DNA of 64,000 nt from Ancistrus triradiatus (lineage: Eukaryota > Chordata > Actinopteri > Siluriformes > Loricariidae). The notes under the pieces are model-generated. The model saw only the letters and a program-made list of their open reading frames with translations, was not told the origin of the DNA and did not search any database. Below are positions 10,400 through 21,500 of the stretch, one piece after another (position 1 is the stretch's first letter; the number at the start of each line of letters is the position of its first letter). A program made the translations under genes and the position numbers. The stretch spans positions 280,341 to 344,340 of the forward strand of contig JAJAGP010000209.1 in the NCBI GenBank assembly GCA_025084515.1, in the 5' to 3' direction.

Positions 10400-11670
10400 T
10401 AGACTATAGTATATGAAAACAGAATAGGCCTGCATGATTTTAGCTTGCACCTGTATGCTCAAAAGGATCAAAGATTTGAACTTATTGCTTGATAAATGTT
10501 TTCAGGTAACTGAACAACGCTTTGACATATTGTCATGAAAATAAGAAAACAGCTGATTTATAAATGATGGTAACTTGTGGATTTACCAAAGACAATTCAG
10601 ATTTTAGGGTGTATTGTTTATTGTTTCAGACGAGACGAATTCTTCTTCTCTGTCTCATATAGCTCATGTGACAATGTAATTCTGTGTCTGTTGTTGAAAC
10701 ATAAAGATGTGTGAAGTCTTTGTATGGTGTGCTATCTGTGACATAAAGTGGTTAGTAAAATGTAGCTGGTAGAGTATGGGGTGTAATCTGAGTATTGCTT
10801 AACAGACAGTAAAGCATGCCGATATCTGATCCAGGATTATTTTACAACATCAAGGTGCTGTATTGTACCGATTGGATTTTGGATACTTAATTACATTGTA
10901 TTGTTTGTAGTGGCATGTCGAGGTGTAATTGCTTAAGTGGAAGAAAAAGGCTTTGAAAGTGAGAAGCCATCACTGAAATCACTGTGAGAGACAGATGGGT
11001 GCATTAGCAGGCATTACTGACTGGCACTTGGGACATCTAGCCACTTGAATGGCCATCATGGAGAGGGAGAATGAATGTTTGAGGTAGAGATGAGTGAAGT
11101 GGAAGTACCTCAGTATTGGAAGTGCTTTACCATTATGGCTCTCAGCTATGGTCAGTGATCCATTAAGTCAAAAAACATCTATGACCATGGTTTTAAAGGT
11201 TCCTCATTGTAAAATCACACATCCACTGGATGTTGCTTAGGACATCCGTATTTTACAAGGTGATATGTACGTCATGCTCAGTTACATTAAAAGTGGTGCA
11301 GAACAGCTGGCACTATTGCATGAAAGTCAAAAACAGCACTTCTGTCAAGTCTGGTCTGGTGCTGCTGTACAGTCACAGTTGGATGTGGTTAAGGTTCAGG
11401 TCTTCTTTTTGCCAGGTCATTTTTCTTGATGGCCTCTATGCCAGTCGAGACACGGTAAGAGTGGTAGATGGATAAAGGTAGTGTATCCATCCATGCATCC
11501 ATTCTTCTCGTAATAGTCCTCTCACCAGTGTAAACACACTAGATTGCCTTGAGGCTTATGGAGGCACTTGCTGGCCACTGGTCCTGTTTTCTTGGCCTAA
11601 AGTGTTGTTCTTGCAGCAGGGAGTGTTGACAGACTGATGGAGATTGATCTATTGCAGGGGAAAATGGTAC

Positions 11671-11798
11671 TGCCTCTGCCAAGCTACCACTGTTGGATCC
11701 TTGAGCAAGGCCCTTAATCCACAAATCCCTTAAACTCGGAATAAGTTGTAAGTCGCTCTGGATAAGAGCGTCTGCTAAATGCTGTAAATGTAAATGTA
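11671..11798 (+). repeat. SINE type A, 5'-truncated
   Basis: Starts at TGCCTCTGCCAAGCTACC and runs to GGATAAGAGCGTCTGCTAAA and (TGTAAA)n; the tRNA-like head is missing. Confidence 0.8.
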
Positions 11799-12040
11799 CT
11801 TTCAATGGCATAACGTTCACACCAAGCAACAAAACATTTCTCGGAAAGTGCAATAATTTTACAAATTTTACTAAAGAGATTTATACAAATACTGGTGAAG
11901 AAAAAAGTGTTTTTCTTAGTTTTCCCTGCTTTGCTATGGATTCTGCATTCTTGTAAATAATGTCTAATTACAAGAAGGGGGCTGTATTATGGCAGATATT
12001 TGACAGACTGTTTAATAGTCTTATTATAGTATTATTAGAC

Positions 12041-12152
12041 TGTGGTGGGCTAGAGGTTAAGGTACTGGAGTATAGAACAAAAGGTCTAGGGTTCAAATCC
12101 CACCTCTTCCTTAAGCAAGGCCTTTATCCAGCAAATGCCTGGATTGTAAGAT
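12041..12152 (+). repeat. SINE type A, head portion
   Basis: GACTGTGGTGGGCTAGAGGT through GGGTTCAAATCCCACC to GGATTGTAAGATTG, stopping before the usual tail, which is replaced by the repeat that follows. Confidence 0.75.
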
Positions 12153-12169
12153 TGTATCAGTCGTATGTT

Positions 12170-12391
12170 TCTCTATGTTTCGCCGCCCAAGGAGGTGGGG
12201 TCCCTTTTTGAGTCTTGGTCCTCCCAAGGTTTCTTCCTATAACACTCAGGGAGTTTTTCCTTGCCACTGTCGCCCTAGGCTTGCTCAATTTGGGATTGGA
12301 CGTTGTTATTAGGAGATAATCTAAACTTGTAAAGTTGCTTTGAGACAATGCTCCAATGTAAAAAGCGCTATATAAATAAATCTGACTTGAC
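12170..12391 (+). repeat. Dispersed repeat with CTTTTTGAGTCTTGGTCCTC
   Basis: Related copies lie at 43224-43433 (+) and 1331-1411 (-). Shared landmarks are TTTTTGAGTCTTGGTCCTCC, GGGAGTTTTTCCTTGCCACT, GCTTTGAGACAATGCTCCA and TATAAATAAATCTGACTTG. The family is common in fish; no ends or coding part can be defined. Confidence 0.7.
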
Positions 12392-13413
12392 TAAATGTAA
12401 TGGAAAATGTATTAGTCTTTGCTTTGGAATTACAGAAAACCAAATGAAATAGAATGATTAATAGTTTCCCCTAAAGTCCTGTAATAATACACTACCTGTT
12501 ACAAATCTGGCCACACTTACTGTTTGCAGTTCTATTTAAAACTGAATAGAACAAGAATGACAATTGTGACACAAAGCTTGATAGCCCTAATCTGGATTTC
12601 CGTGTGAATTATGCATAAAACGTGGTGTGAAGTTGTCCAAATATTTAGCTGTACTAATAACAGACCAACATAGAGTGCCTAAACTACACACAATAACACA
12701 ATAACACTTTTTCTGCCTTTGTTCTAAATATGATTAAAAAGTATGGGATGCCCAGAGATTTGACTGTGTTGTGTGTGACTTGAATGGATGCATACAGCAG
12801 GGGCCAAAAGTCTGGATTGTTCGGATGTTTGTGGAGAATTATTCATACTGTAGCAGGATGATGATGGCCCCAAAACACACCTCAAAGCATTGCAATATCT
12901 ATTTGAAGACCCAAATAGAAGCATTTTCACTAATAATGACTACTAGCCTGTTGGTCTCCACTGTATTAAAATAGATTTGTAGAATAAATAGAGCAGGGCG
13001 CATGAGGTTTTTCTCAAACTTGAATTGTGCACCTCACAGACTTTAAAGGAAAGCATGTCAGTTATCTGAGATGAACGTGCTTTTTACACCAGTCTAATAT
13101 GAACAAAACACCTACACAAGTAGACAGCCGCCTTGAGACAACCACAATGAACTATGTCTTGAAGACAGTGACAATGCCGTCATTCTGTGATGGTCTCAAA
13201 ACAAGTAACCATTCATGGTGCAATGATACAGCATTGTACAACAATGGCGATGGTTTTCTGTAATTGCAGACATTGTCATGTATAGGAAACAGAACACAAG
13301 AGGAGCATTCACAGTGCATTAACATTTCAGTTCAACATCGGGAATGTCTAGCTAGATGGATATTGTCTTTTATGCATAATTGTAGTTATAATTACAAAAA
13401 AAGATTGTTCGTA

Positions 13414-14887
13414 CAGTGGGGCAAAAAAGTATTTAGTCAGTCGCTGATTGTGCAAGTTCTCCGACTTAGAAAGATGAGAGAGGTCTGTAATTTTCATCAT
13501 AGGTACACTTCAACTATCAGAGACAAAATGAGAAAAAAATTCCAGGAAATCACATTGTAGGATTTTTAAAGAATTTAATTGTAAATTATGGTGGAAAATA
13601 AGTATGTGGTCAATAAATTTGGTTCAGCTCAATATTTTGTAACATAACGGTTTTTGACAGAGTTCAAACGTTTCCTATAAGCCTTCACCAGGTTGGCACA
13701 CACTGTAGCTGGTATTTTGGCCCATTCCTCCATGCAGATCTCCTCTAGAGCAGTGATGTTTTGGGGCAACACGGACTTTCAACTCCCTCCACAAATTTTC
13801 TATGGGGTTGAGGTCTGGAGACTGGCTAGGCCACTCCAGGACCTTGAAATGCTTTTTACAGAGCCACTCCTTCGTTGCCCGAGCGGTGTGTTCCCTTAAC
13901 ACGGACCAGTCATCCTGTCCCCTTTGCAGAAAAACATCCCCAAAATATGAGGTTTTCACCCCCATGCTTCACAGTAGGTATGGCGCAACTCAGAATTCTT
14001 CTTCCTCCAAACACGGCGAGTTGAGTTTTTACCAAAAAGTTCTATTTTGGTTTCATCTGACCACATGATATTCTCCCAATCCTCTTCTGGATCATCCATA
14101 TGCTCTCTGGCAAAACTTCAGATGAGCCTGGACGTGTACTGGCTTAAGTATGGGGACACGCCTGGCACTGCAGGATCTGAGTCCCTCTCGGCGTAGTGTG
14201 TTACTGATGGTAGCCTTTGTTACTTTGGTCCCAGCTCTCTGCAGGTCATTCTCAGGTCCCTCTGTGTAGTTTTGGGGATTTTTGCTCACTGTTCTCATGA
14301 TCATTTTGACACCACAGGATGAGATCTTGCGTGGGGCCCCAGATCGAGGGAGATTATCAATGGTCTTGTATGTCTTCCATTTTCTTACAATTGCTCCGAC
14401 AGTTTATTTATTCACACCAACCTGCTTTGCTTATTGTAGATTCACTCTTCCCAGCCTGCTGCAGGTCTACAATTTTTCTTCCTGGTGTCCTTCGACAGCT
14501 CTTTGGTCTTGGCCATGGTTGAGTTTGGAGTCTGACTGTTTGAGGCTGTGGACAGGTGTCTTTTTATACAGATAACGAGGTCAAAGAGGTTTCCATTTAA
14601 TACAGGAAATGAGTGGAGGACAGAAGAGATTCTTAAAGAAGTTGTTACAGGTCTGTGAGAGCCAGAAATCTTGCTTGTTTGTGGGTGACAAAATATTTAT
14701 TTTCCACCATGATTTACAATTAAATTCCTTTTAAAAATCATACAATTTGATTTCCTGGATTTATTTTTCTCATTTTGTCTCTCATAGTTGAAGTGTACCT
14801 ATGATGAAAATTACAGACCTCTCTCATCTTTCTAAGCTGGAGAACTTGCACAATCAGTGGCTGACTAAATACTTTTTTGCCCCACTG
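13414..14887 (-). mobile_element. Tc1 family B, full-length degenerate copy
   Basis: The tips CAGTGGGGCAAAAAAGTATT and AATACTTTTTTGCCCCACTG are inverted between TA pairs (13412-13413 and 14888-14889). Terminal repeats extend well over 150 bp. The transposase is on the minus strand and broken. Copies at 37333-38911 and 51581-53024. Confidence 0.9.
13629..14516 (-). pseudogene. Tc1 family B transposase, broken
   Basis: Starts at ATG 14516 (MAKTKELSKDTRK) and can be followed to a TGA at 13629 after NRYVTKY, but several frameshifts interrupt it. Recognisable parts are the N-terminal HTH (TKVTKATISNTLRREGLRSC), HVQAHLKF, and the C-terminal FKVLEWPSQSPDLNPIENLW with its catalytic glutamate. The region around the first two aspartates is damaged or deleted. 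Confidence 0.8.
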
Positions 14888-15062
14888 TATATAGATTGTT
14901 CATGGATATTTGTGTGCAGTTTAGATGAAAAAAGGTTTTAGCAGATCATTTGGAAAGGAACAACAATATTCTTTTATTACTCCACGAGAACAAATTTTGA
15001 ATCCAGTGTCCATATGTTTAGTGGCTCCACTGCCAGATGTGAGGTGTGGAATGATTCATCAC

Positions 15063-15068
15063 TTTATT
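15063..15068 (-). promoter_or_regulatory. Candidate polyadenylation signal of the PPP1R14 gene
   Basis: AATAAA on the minus strand (TTTATT on +), about 410 bases after the stop. It is the nearest canonical signal I see downstream; another is at 14973-14978. Only transcript ends would settle which is used. Confidence 0.35.
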
Positions 15069-15478
15069 GATCTATGCCAAACTGGCAGCTAAATGTTACT
15101 GGCTGAAACTGGGGAAATGATTACACAACAAAGTTAAACATTGCCAACAGACTACACTTGAAAAGTTAATCTTTATCATCACATTCAGTGCTTTTCCAGA
15201 ACAAAACATATAAATATGCAGCCAAAAATGTAAAAGTCACAAAAACAATAGACAATACAATTTTATATATGATGCATCCAAATGTCTTCTGGAGGTGACA
15301 GAACTGTAGATAAACAATATTAAAAACAAAAAAAAACCCACCTCCCTCATTAACCCTTTTGTGCAAGGGATTTCAGTTTTTTTACATCATTTGACAGACA
15401 ATTACCTCTATACAGCTGAACATTGATTTTCGGCAATGCAGTTATTCACATTATCCATCTCGTACCCTTGACCTACTA

Positions 15479-15547
15479 CTATTTTTTGATGGAACCTGAC
15501 ATCTTGCGAAGTCCTTTCATCCGATAAAGCAACCCGTTGATAAAGTC
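15479..15547 (-). CDS. ppp1r14d: PPP1R14 terminal coding exon
   Basis: The minus-strand acceptor TTCTCGCAG lies above 15547. The exon reads DFINGLLYRMKGLRKMSGSI KK and then TAG at 15481-15479, followed at once by two more in-frame TAG codons. DFIxxLL with a basic tail is the family's closing helix. Confidence 0.9.
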   Translation of the reverse strand, partial: DFINGLLYRMKGLRKMSGSIKK

Positions 15548-18500
15548 CTGCGAGAATGTAGAGAGAGAGTTAAGACACATGTTCCATGTTCCATGTTGCT
15601 CTTATATATGTGTTTTTCATTGTTAATTAGGGTTTTTTTTCCATATTTGAACATCTTATAATATTTGGCATGGTTCACATAAATCCAGCATAACTTTCCC
15701 ATAAAACATCAATGAGTCTCTAAATTAGAATGTGAAAATATGCACAGTACCTCTTTTGGCTTTCCACATTCTTGTAAAAGCTCCTGGTGGAAAGAGATAA
15801 AATGACTAATTCAGCTTAGAAACTGTTGATTTCTGACTTTACATAACGTCTTGCACCAAAATTGCATACAGTACTGTATAGCATAGTAAACAAGAGAAAT
15901 ATGGTCTTAATAAATTTCTATGCCAGATATGAAAGATGCATCTACATGACAGGCAAAAGATGAGCTTGCAAATGCACACAAACCCCAAATCAACCCATCT
16001 TGGTGTGTACAGCACTGCAAAAACAGCAATGCCTTAGCACATTTGCTTCTTTGTAACGATGGTTTTTCATATTCAGTCTCTATTTAGTAAGCTAACAAAA
16101 TATAACCCTTTGCCAGCAGTTATCCTAAGTGGCATGTCCTTCTGTTGTTTTGGAAGTAATAATAACACAAGATTAGAGAAATCTAGACTGGTGATTATGA
16201 GTTTCTTATACCTTTTCAGATTACCACACGTAACTTATTGATTCGTTCTGTTTTTCATTTTTATGATGAACTGCTTTACTGCCACCATTATTTATTGTGG
16301 CCTAATTAAGAGAAAACCAGGAAAACGTGTCAGGGGCTGGCAAGGCCTTTACTTGGAGGTAATTTTCAGGGCTTAAACTTGTTTTATTAGATTTTTTTTA
16401 ATTCTAACTGTTGCTGATTTATTTCTTTCCTTTTCCTATGAAAGTAGTCTCTCATGCCCTTGTTAAGTGTTCCTCATCGCTGAATCTAGGACAGGTAATT
16501 TCCAACTTGCTCGACATACTGTCTGAGCAGACATAAAAAGAATTTTGTCAGCAATTTAAGTGAGTTGAGGGCACCCCTTTAAAATTTGTTCCAACTGGAA
16601 CATTAGGCTTAAAATAGCATTGTGCACACAAGACATGAATTAGTCCTGGGTACAGTGAAAAGGTACAGTTTGCTGTACTTAGGTACAGTCTGCTATGTGG
16701 ATTCCCCACTAAAATGAATGGGTTTTTTTAATACCCTGACCTGCTTTCTATATAATGAATGATGATCTGATAAACGTGGAAATAGATGTCTTACAGGTAT
16801 TTGGAACTATAATATATACAGTTCCACTTTTGAATAAAGATTACAAGAATTCAGCCACTTAGAAGAAGCTACAATGTCCTAGCCCCTAAAATATACTAAA
16901 CATAGCCAAAAAGGACAGAGCTGAGACACCATTTGCTTTACAATAGTAGAACCACAGGTAAAACACAGATAATTTTACATACACTTGAATGTCGGACTGA
17001 TCAAATTATTACTGTAGATTTTAGCATGAAGGTAATTTGTAAAATGAGGATAAACTCTTACATGTAGTTTGGTTCTCTGTTGTTCATCTGAAAGCTCCAG
17101 AAGTTCATCAATGTCTATCTCCAGCTCTGGAATTTCTTCCTCCTGTAGGGAATGAGAACGGCATGCTCTAAGAACGCACCATGTTCAGTTTCAGCAAAGA
17201 GCTTACTAGTGTTTCCGGTTTGTGTTTGTAAACTCAACACATATTGTAATGTTTTGAATGTACATTGGCGCTTAAAAGTTTGTGAGCCCATTAGAATTTT
17301 CTCTGTTTCTGTGTAAATATAGTATAATATCAAAAATCATCAGATTTTCAATAGAAGTCCTAAAATTAGGTAAACAGAACCAAATTAGACAAATGAAACA
17401 GTAATATTGTACTTTCAACTAATAATAGGAGAAAATGATCCTTTGTTATATATTTGTGACTGGCAAAAGTATGCGAAACTTTGCTTTCAGTATCTGGTTT
17501 GACGTTTCTGAAAACTGCTGATCAGGTAACTAACCTGACACTTGTTAACAGCGGTGTGGGAGCTAAACTGTAAGTGACTTTAATGAGGTAAAGTCTGACA
17601 CTGCAGTTTTTCTGGCTTATTGAAGAGGAACTCAGTTTGACAGTATATTCACTGAGAGTCACGTTAGTTCTGTAATGCCCATTGTGTTCTTCTTGCTGGT
17701 AAATGATCCGTGCTGGATCACCGGTATGCCCATTTCCTCAGAGGAGAGCAGTCACTGATGCACCTGGGCTGTAAACTTCACTGGTAACTTCACTGGTAAA
17801 CAACTTAATGTTTATTTGTTTTTATTCAATTATATGTACATGTTACATTAGCACTGGGCATTTATTAGTGTTTTCTTCTACATCCTGCAAGACTATAACT
17901 TACGATGAGTCCCAAAATGATAAATGGGTATAATTTTGCTGTGGAATTTGACCGGAGAGAAATACTGAAAGCATTATGATGCAAATAAAAGTTTTTACTT
18001 GTTTACAGCATGGTCTCTTGCCCACAAGAAGGCTTGTTCCCATCAGCAGTCGAAATCTGTTATTCCTTACATACGCTATTTGGAATGAAGCTGAAGAAAT
18101 TCTATTTGAAGATGCTATGTACATAGTAGCAGGGCATTGTTGTAACTAAGTAAATATGCTCATTGACAAAAAAAATAAATAATTGCACACCAAGATACAA
18201 ATGTTGGATTGCTGCAAATCTCAGCATGCAGTTACAGTGGTGCATGAATGTTTGTGAACCCTTTGGAATTTTCTGTATTTCTGCATAAATTTGATCTATA
18301 ACATCTTCAGATTTACATACAAGTCCTAAAAGTAGATAGAGAGAACCCATTTAAAACAAATCAGACAAAAAATATTACACTTGGTTATTTATTTATTGAG
18401 GAAAATGATCCAATATTACATATTAGTGAGTAGCAAAAGTATGTAGAACACTAGGATTAGCAGGTAATTTGAAGATGAAATTACAGACAGTTGTTTAAAG

Positions 18501-21500
18501 AACAGGGATCTATCAAAGTCTGCTCTTCACAACACATGTTTCTGGAAGTGTATCATGGCATGAACAAAGGAGATTTCTGAGGAGCTCCGAAAAAGAGTTG
18601 TTGATACTCATCTGGCTGGAAAAGGTTACAAAACCATTACAAAAACAAGCAACTGAAGGCCTCTCTCACATTGGCTAATGTTAATGTTCATGAGTCCACC
18701 ATCAGAAGAACACTGAACAACAATGATGTGCATGGCAGGGTTCCAAGGAGAAAGCCACTGCTCTCCAAAAAGAACATTGCTGCTCATCTGCAGTTTGCTA
18801 AAGATCATGTGGACAAGCCAGAAGGCTATTGGAAGAATGTTTTGTTTACGGATGAGACTAAAATAGAACTTTTTGGTTTAAAAGAAAAGCGTTATGTTTG
18901 GAGAAAGGAAAACACTGCATTCCAGCATAAGAACCTTATCCCATCTGTGAAACATGGTAGTGGTAGTATCATGGTTTGGACCTGTTTTGCTGCATCTGGT
19001 TTCGTTGCCATCATTGATGGAACAATGAATTCTGAATTATATCAGATAATTCTAAAGAAAAATGTCAGGACATCTGTCCATGAACTGAATCTCAAGAGAA
19101 GGTGGGTCATGCAGCAAGACAACGACCCTAAGCACACAAGTCGTTCTACCAAAGAATGGTTAAAGAAGAATAAAGTTAATGTTTTGGAATGGCCAAGTCA
19201 AAGTCCTGACCTTAATCCAATCGAAATCTTGTGGAAGGACCTGAAGCGAGCAGTTACTCTGAGAGGGGGTACATCATTGGACTGAGAGAAGCAGGATGGT
19301 CATTTTGATGAATTGTCTGCCATTCAGGATGTTGTGACCTAGCTGTTTGGAGGTGTTTGGAACAGTGGTTCTTTGAGGGTACACAAACACAGCGAACAGC
19401 CCCAGACAGATCACCAGTAGAGAGGATCATTTTATCTGCCAACAAGCACGAGCAGCTCCCACAGTTTTGTTGTCCACCGTTCAGACTCAGATGGCACCTT
19501 CACTACACACCCCGTCTCTGTACGGACCAATTCCAGGCACTTAGCAGAACTAAATTTGTTGTCACAGCAGCCAGTAGGTGTCCTGCCATTGACACCCAGG
19601 GACTGTGGTAGCCAGAAGGTCCAGGGTTCAAATCCCATCTCTGCCAAACTGCCACTGTTGGGTCCTTGAGTAAGACTCTTAACCCACAATTGCTTGGATT
19701 GTAAGACTGTACCAATTGTAAGTAGCTCTGGATAAGGGCGTCTGCTAAATGCTGTAAATGTAAAATCATCAACTTTGTTTGCAGTGGTGTCATGAATGAG
19801 AAACCTGGACTGCTGTGGACTGGAACTGTATACGCTTCAAATTCTGCCTTTGCTGTGGAGCGACACACTGTCCCAACTGCTGGTATGATGATCTGAGGGA
19901 GCCATAGCGTATGACAGTCAGTTGCCCCTAGTAGTTATATGACGGACACTAACAGATAAGCAATATGCACAGGACATCCTACAGCCACATGTTGCATTTT
20001 TCAGCAGGATAAAGTTCACCCACACAGCAAGGGTTTCCCAGGAATGTCTCCACCAGATTGCAAAACTTCCTTGGCCTGCCAGGCCTCCAGGTATATCGCC
20101 AATCGGGCATTTATGCAACATCTGTGGGAAAATGTGCCACAGGATACCATATGGAACCTGTTTGCCCAACAATATCTCATCTTGTATCCAGGCTAGAGGT
20201 GGCCTAACAGGGTACTAAAGTCAGTTGTACAGTTTTCCCAAATAAACTTATCCTATCGCTCTAATATTGTAATCACTTACATATATTATCATTACATTCA
20301 CACATATACAGTTTCGTTCGATTCCAACAACTCCTTCTTTGTGAATTATTTTTTGTCAGTGACTGTAGTTTGTAGAATCAGCGATTTCTTTACAAATCAA
20401 GCTTATGAGAAGAAGGTATTTTTAATGTGATCGTTGTCATTTCCTTCAGTTATATGATTATTAGAACTTCCAAATACATTGCTTGAACCAGTTGAAGGCA
20501 CGGTACACAAGCAAGTGTGCACACGATCATTATAGTACCACTTCCACCTCATTTTGTCCAAGGAAGAACCCTGTCAGTAGATGGCAAATTTCTATTATAT
20601 CATCTGTGGCATGTTGACTACATTTCTGCACTGTCTGCAAATGTGACCTTTTGAGTGATCATATGACCTGCAATAACACACTGAAAGCAACAAGCTCTGA
20701 AGTGCTGCACTTTAGATAGATACTACCTCCATAAAACTCTGCCATAACACAAACATGTTCTACACATCTTTAGTGCAAACCATTATGCCAAATAATCTAT
20801 GCAGTGAAGGTGCATAAAGTGAAAAAGTGTCATGGACATCAGCTTGGGGCACTTCTGCTGTTTTAACTTTCACTGACAATGATTATTAGTTTACCAAAGA
20901 GACTTTTTAATTCTCACTTTAAAGGGAGGGAAGCAAGCAAAGCTAATCACTATAGTCTCAGTGACATTAAAAGATAGGATAAAGTTGCCTGTAGTTCTCA
21001 CTCTCAGCAAGAGACAAGAATATGGATGGAAGTGCAATAAAGGAACATTTTTACAGCATTTAGCAGACACTCTTGCCCAGAGTGACTTATATGTCATACA
21101 GTCTTAAAGTACAAGCAATTGTGGGTTAAGGGCCTTGCTAAGTGGGTTAAGAGGTGGGAGTGGCAGCTTGGCAGAGGTGGGATTTGAACCCTGGACCTTC
21201 TGGTCCATAGCCCAGTACCTTAACCACTAGGCCACCACAGTCCCACAGTGTTTATGACTAATAAACACACACACACACAGGTGAGCAGACAAGAGGATAC
21301 AAACCAAATGAGATAAACAGAGAAAATGCAGGGAGCACAGTGACAAGATCCGGCAATGGACACAGAATGGTATAAATAGAGACAGGAAGCCAGATGTAAT
21401 TAGGCGTTTGGCTGTGGAAAGAGAAACAGTCAGAAGGGGAGGAAAGCTACACATAATGATGCAGGCCAGGTGCATCGAGAAGGCTGCATTATCATAACAT

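Larger units (their letters stand above)
8870..15062. other. Intergenic stretch between the 3' ends of ZFYVE19 and PPP1R14
   Basis: The stretch holds the Tc1 family A MITE (9815-10399), SINE pieces (11671-11798, 12041-12152), a further repeat (12170-12391) and a family B Tc1 (13414-14887). Around 9640-9790 a fragment resembles part of the 60809-61181 MITE. I see no coding or RNA gene in 10402-11670 or 12392-13411. Confidence 0.6.
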
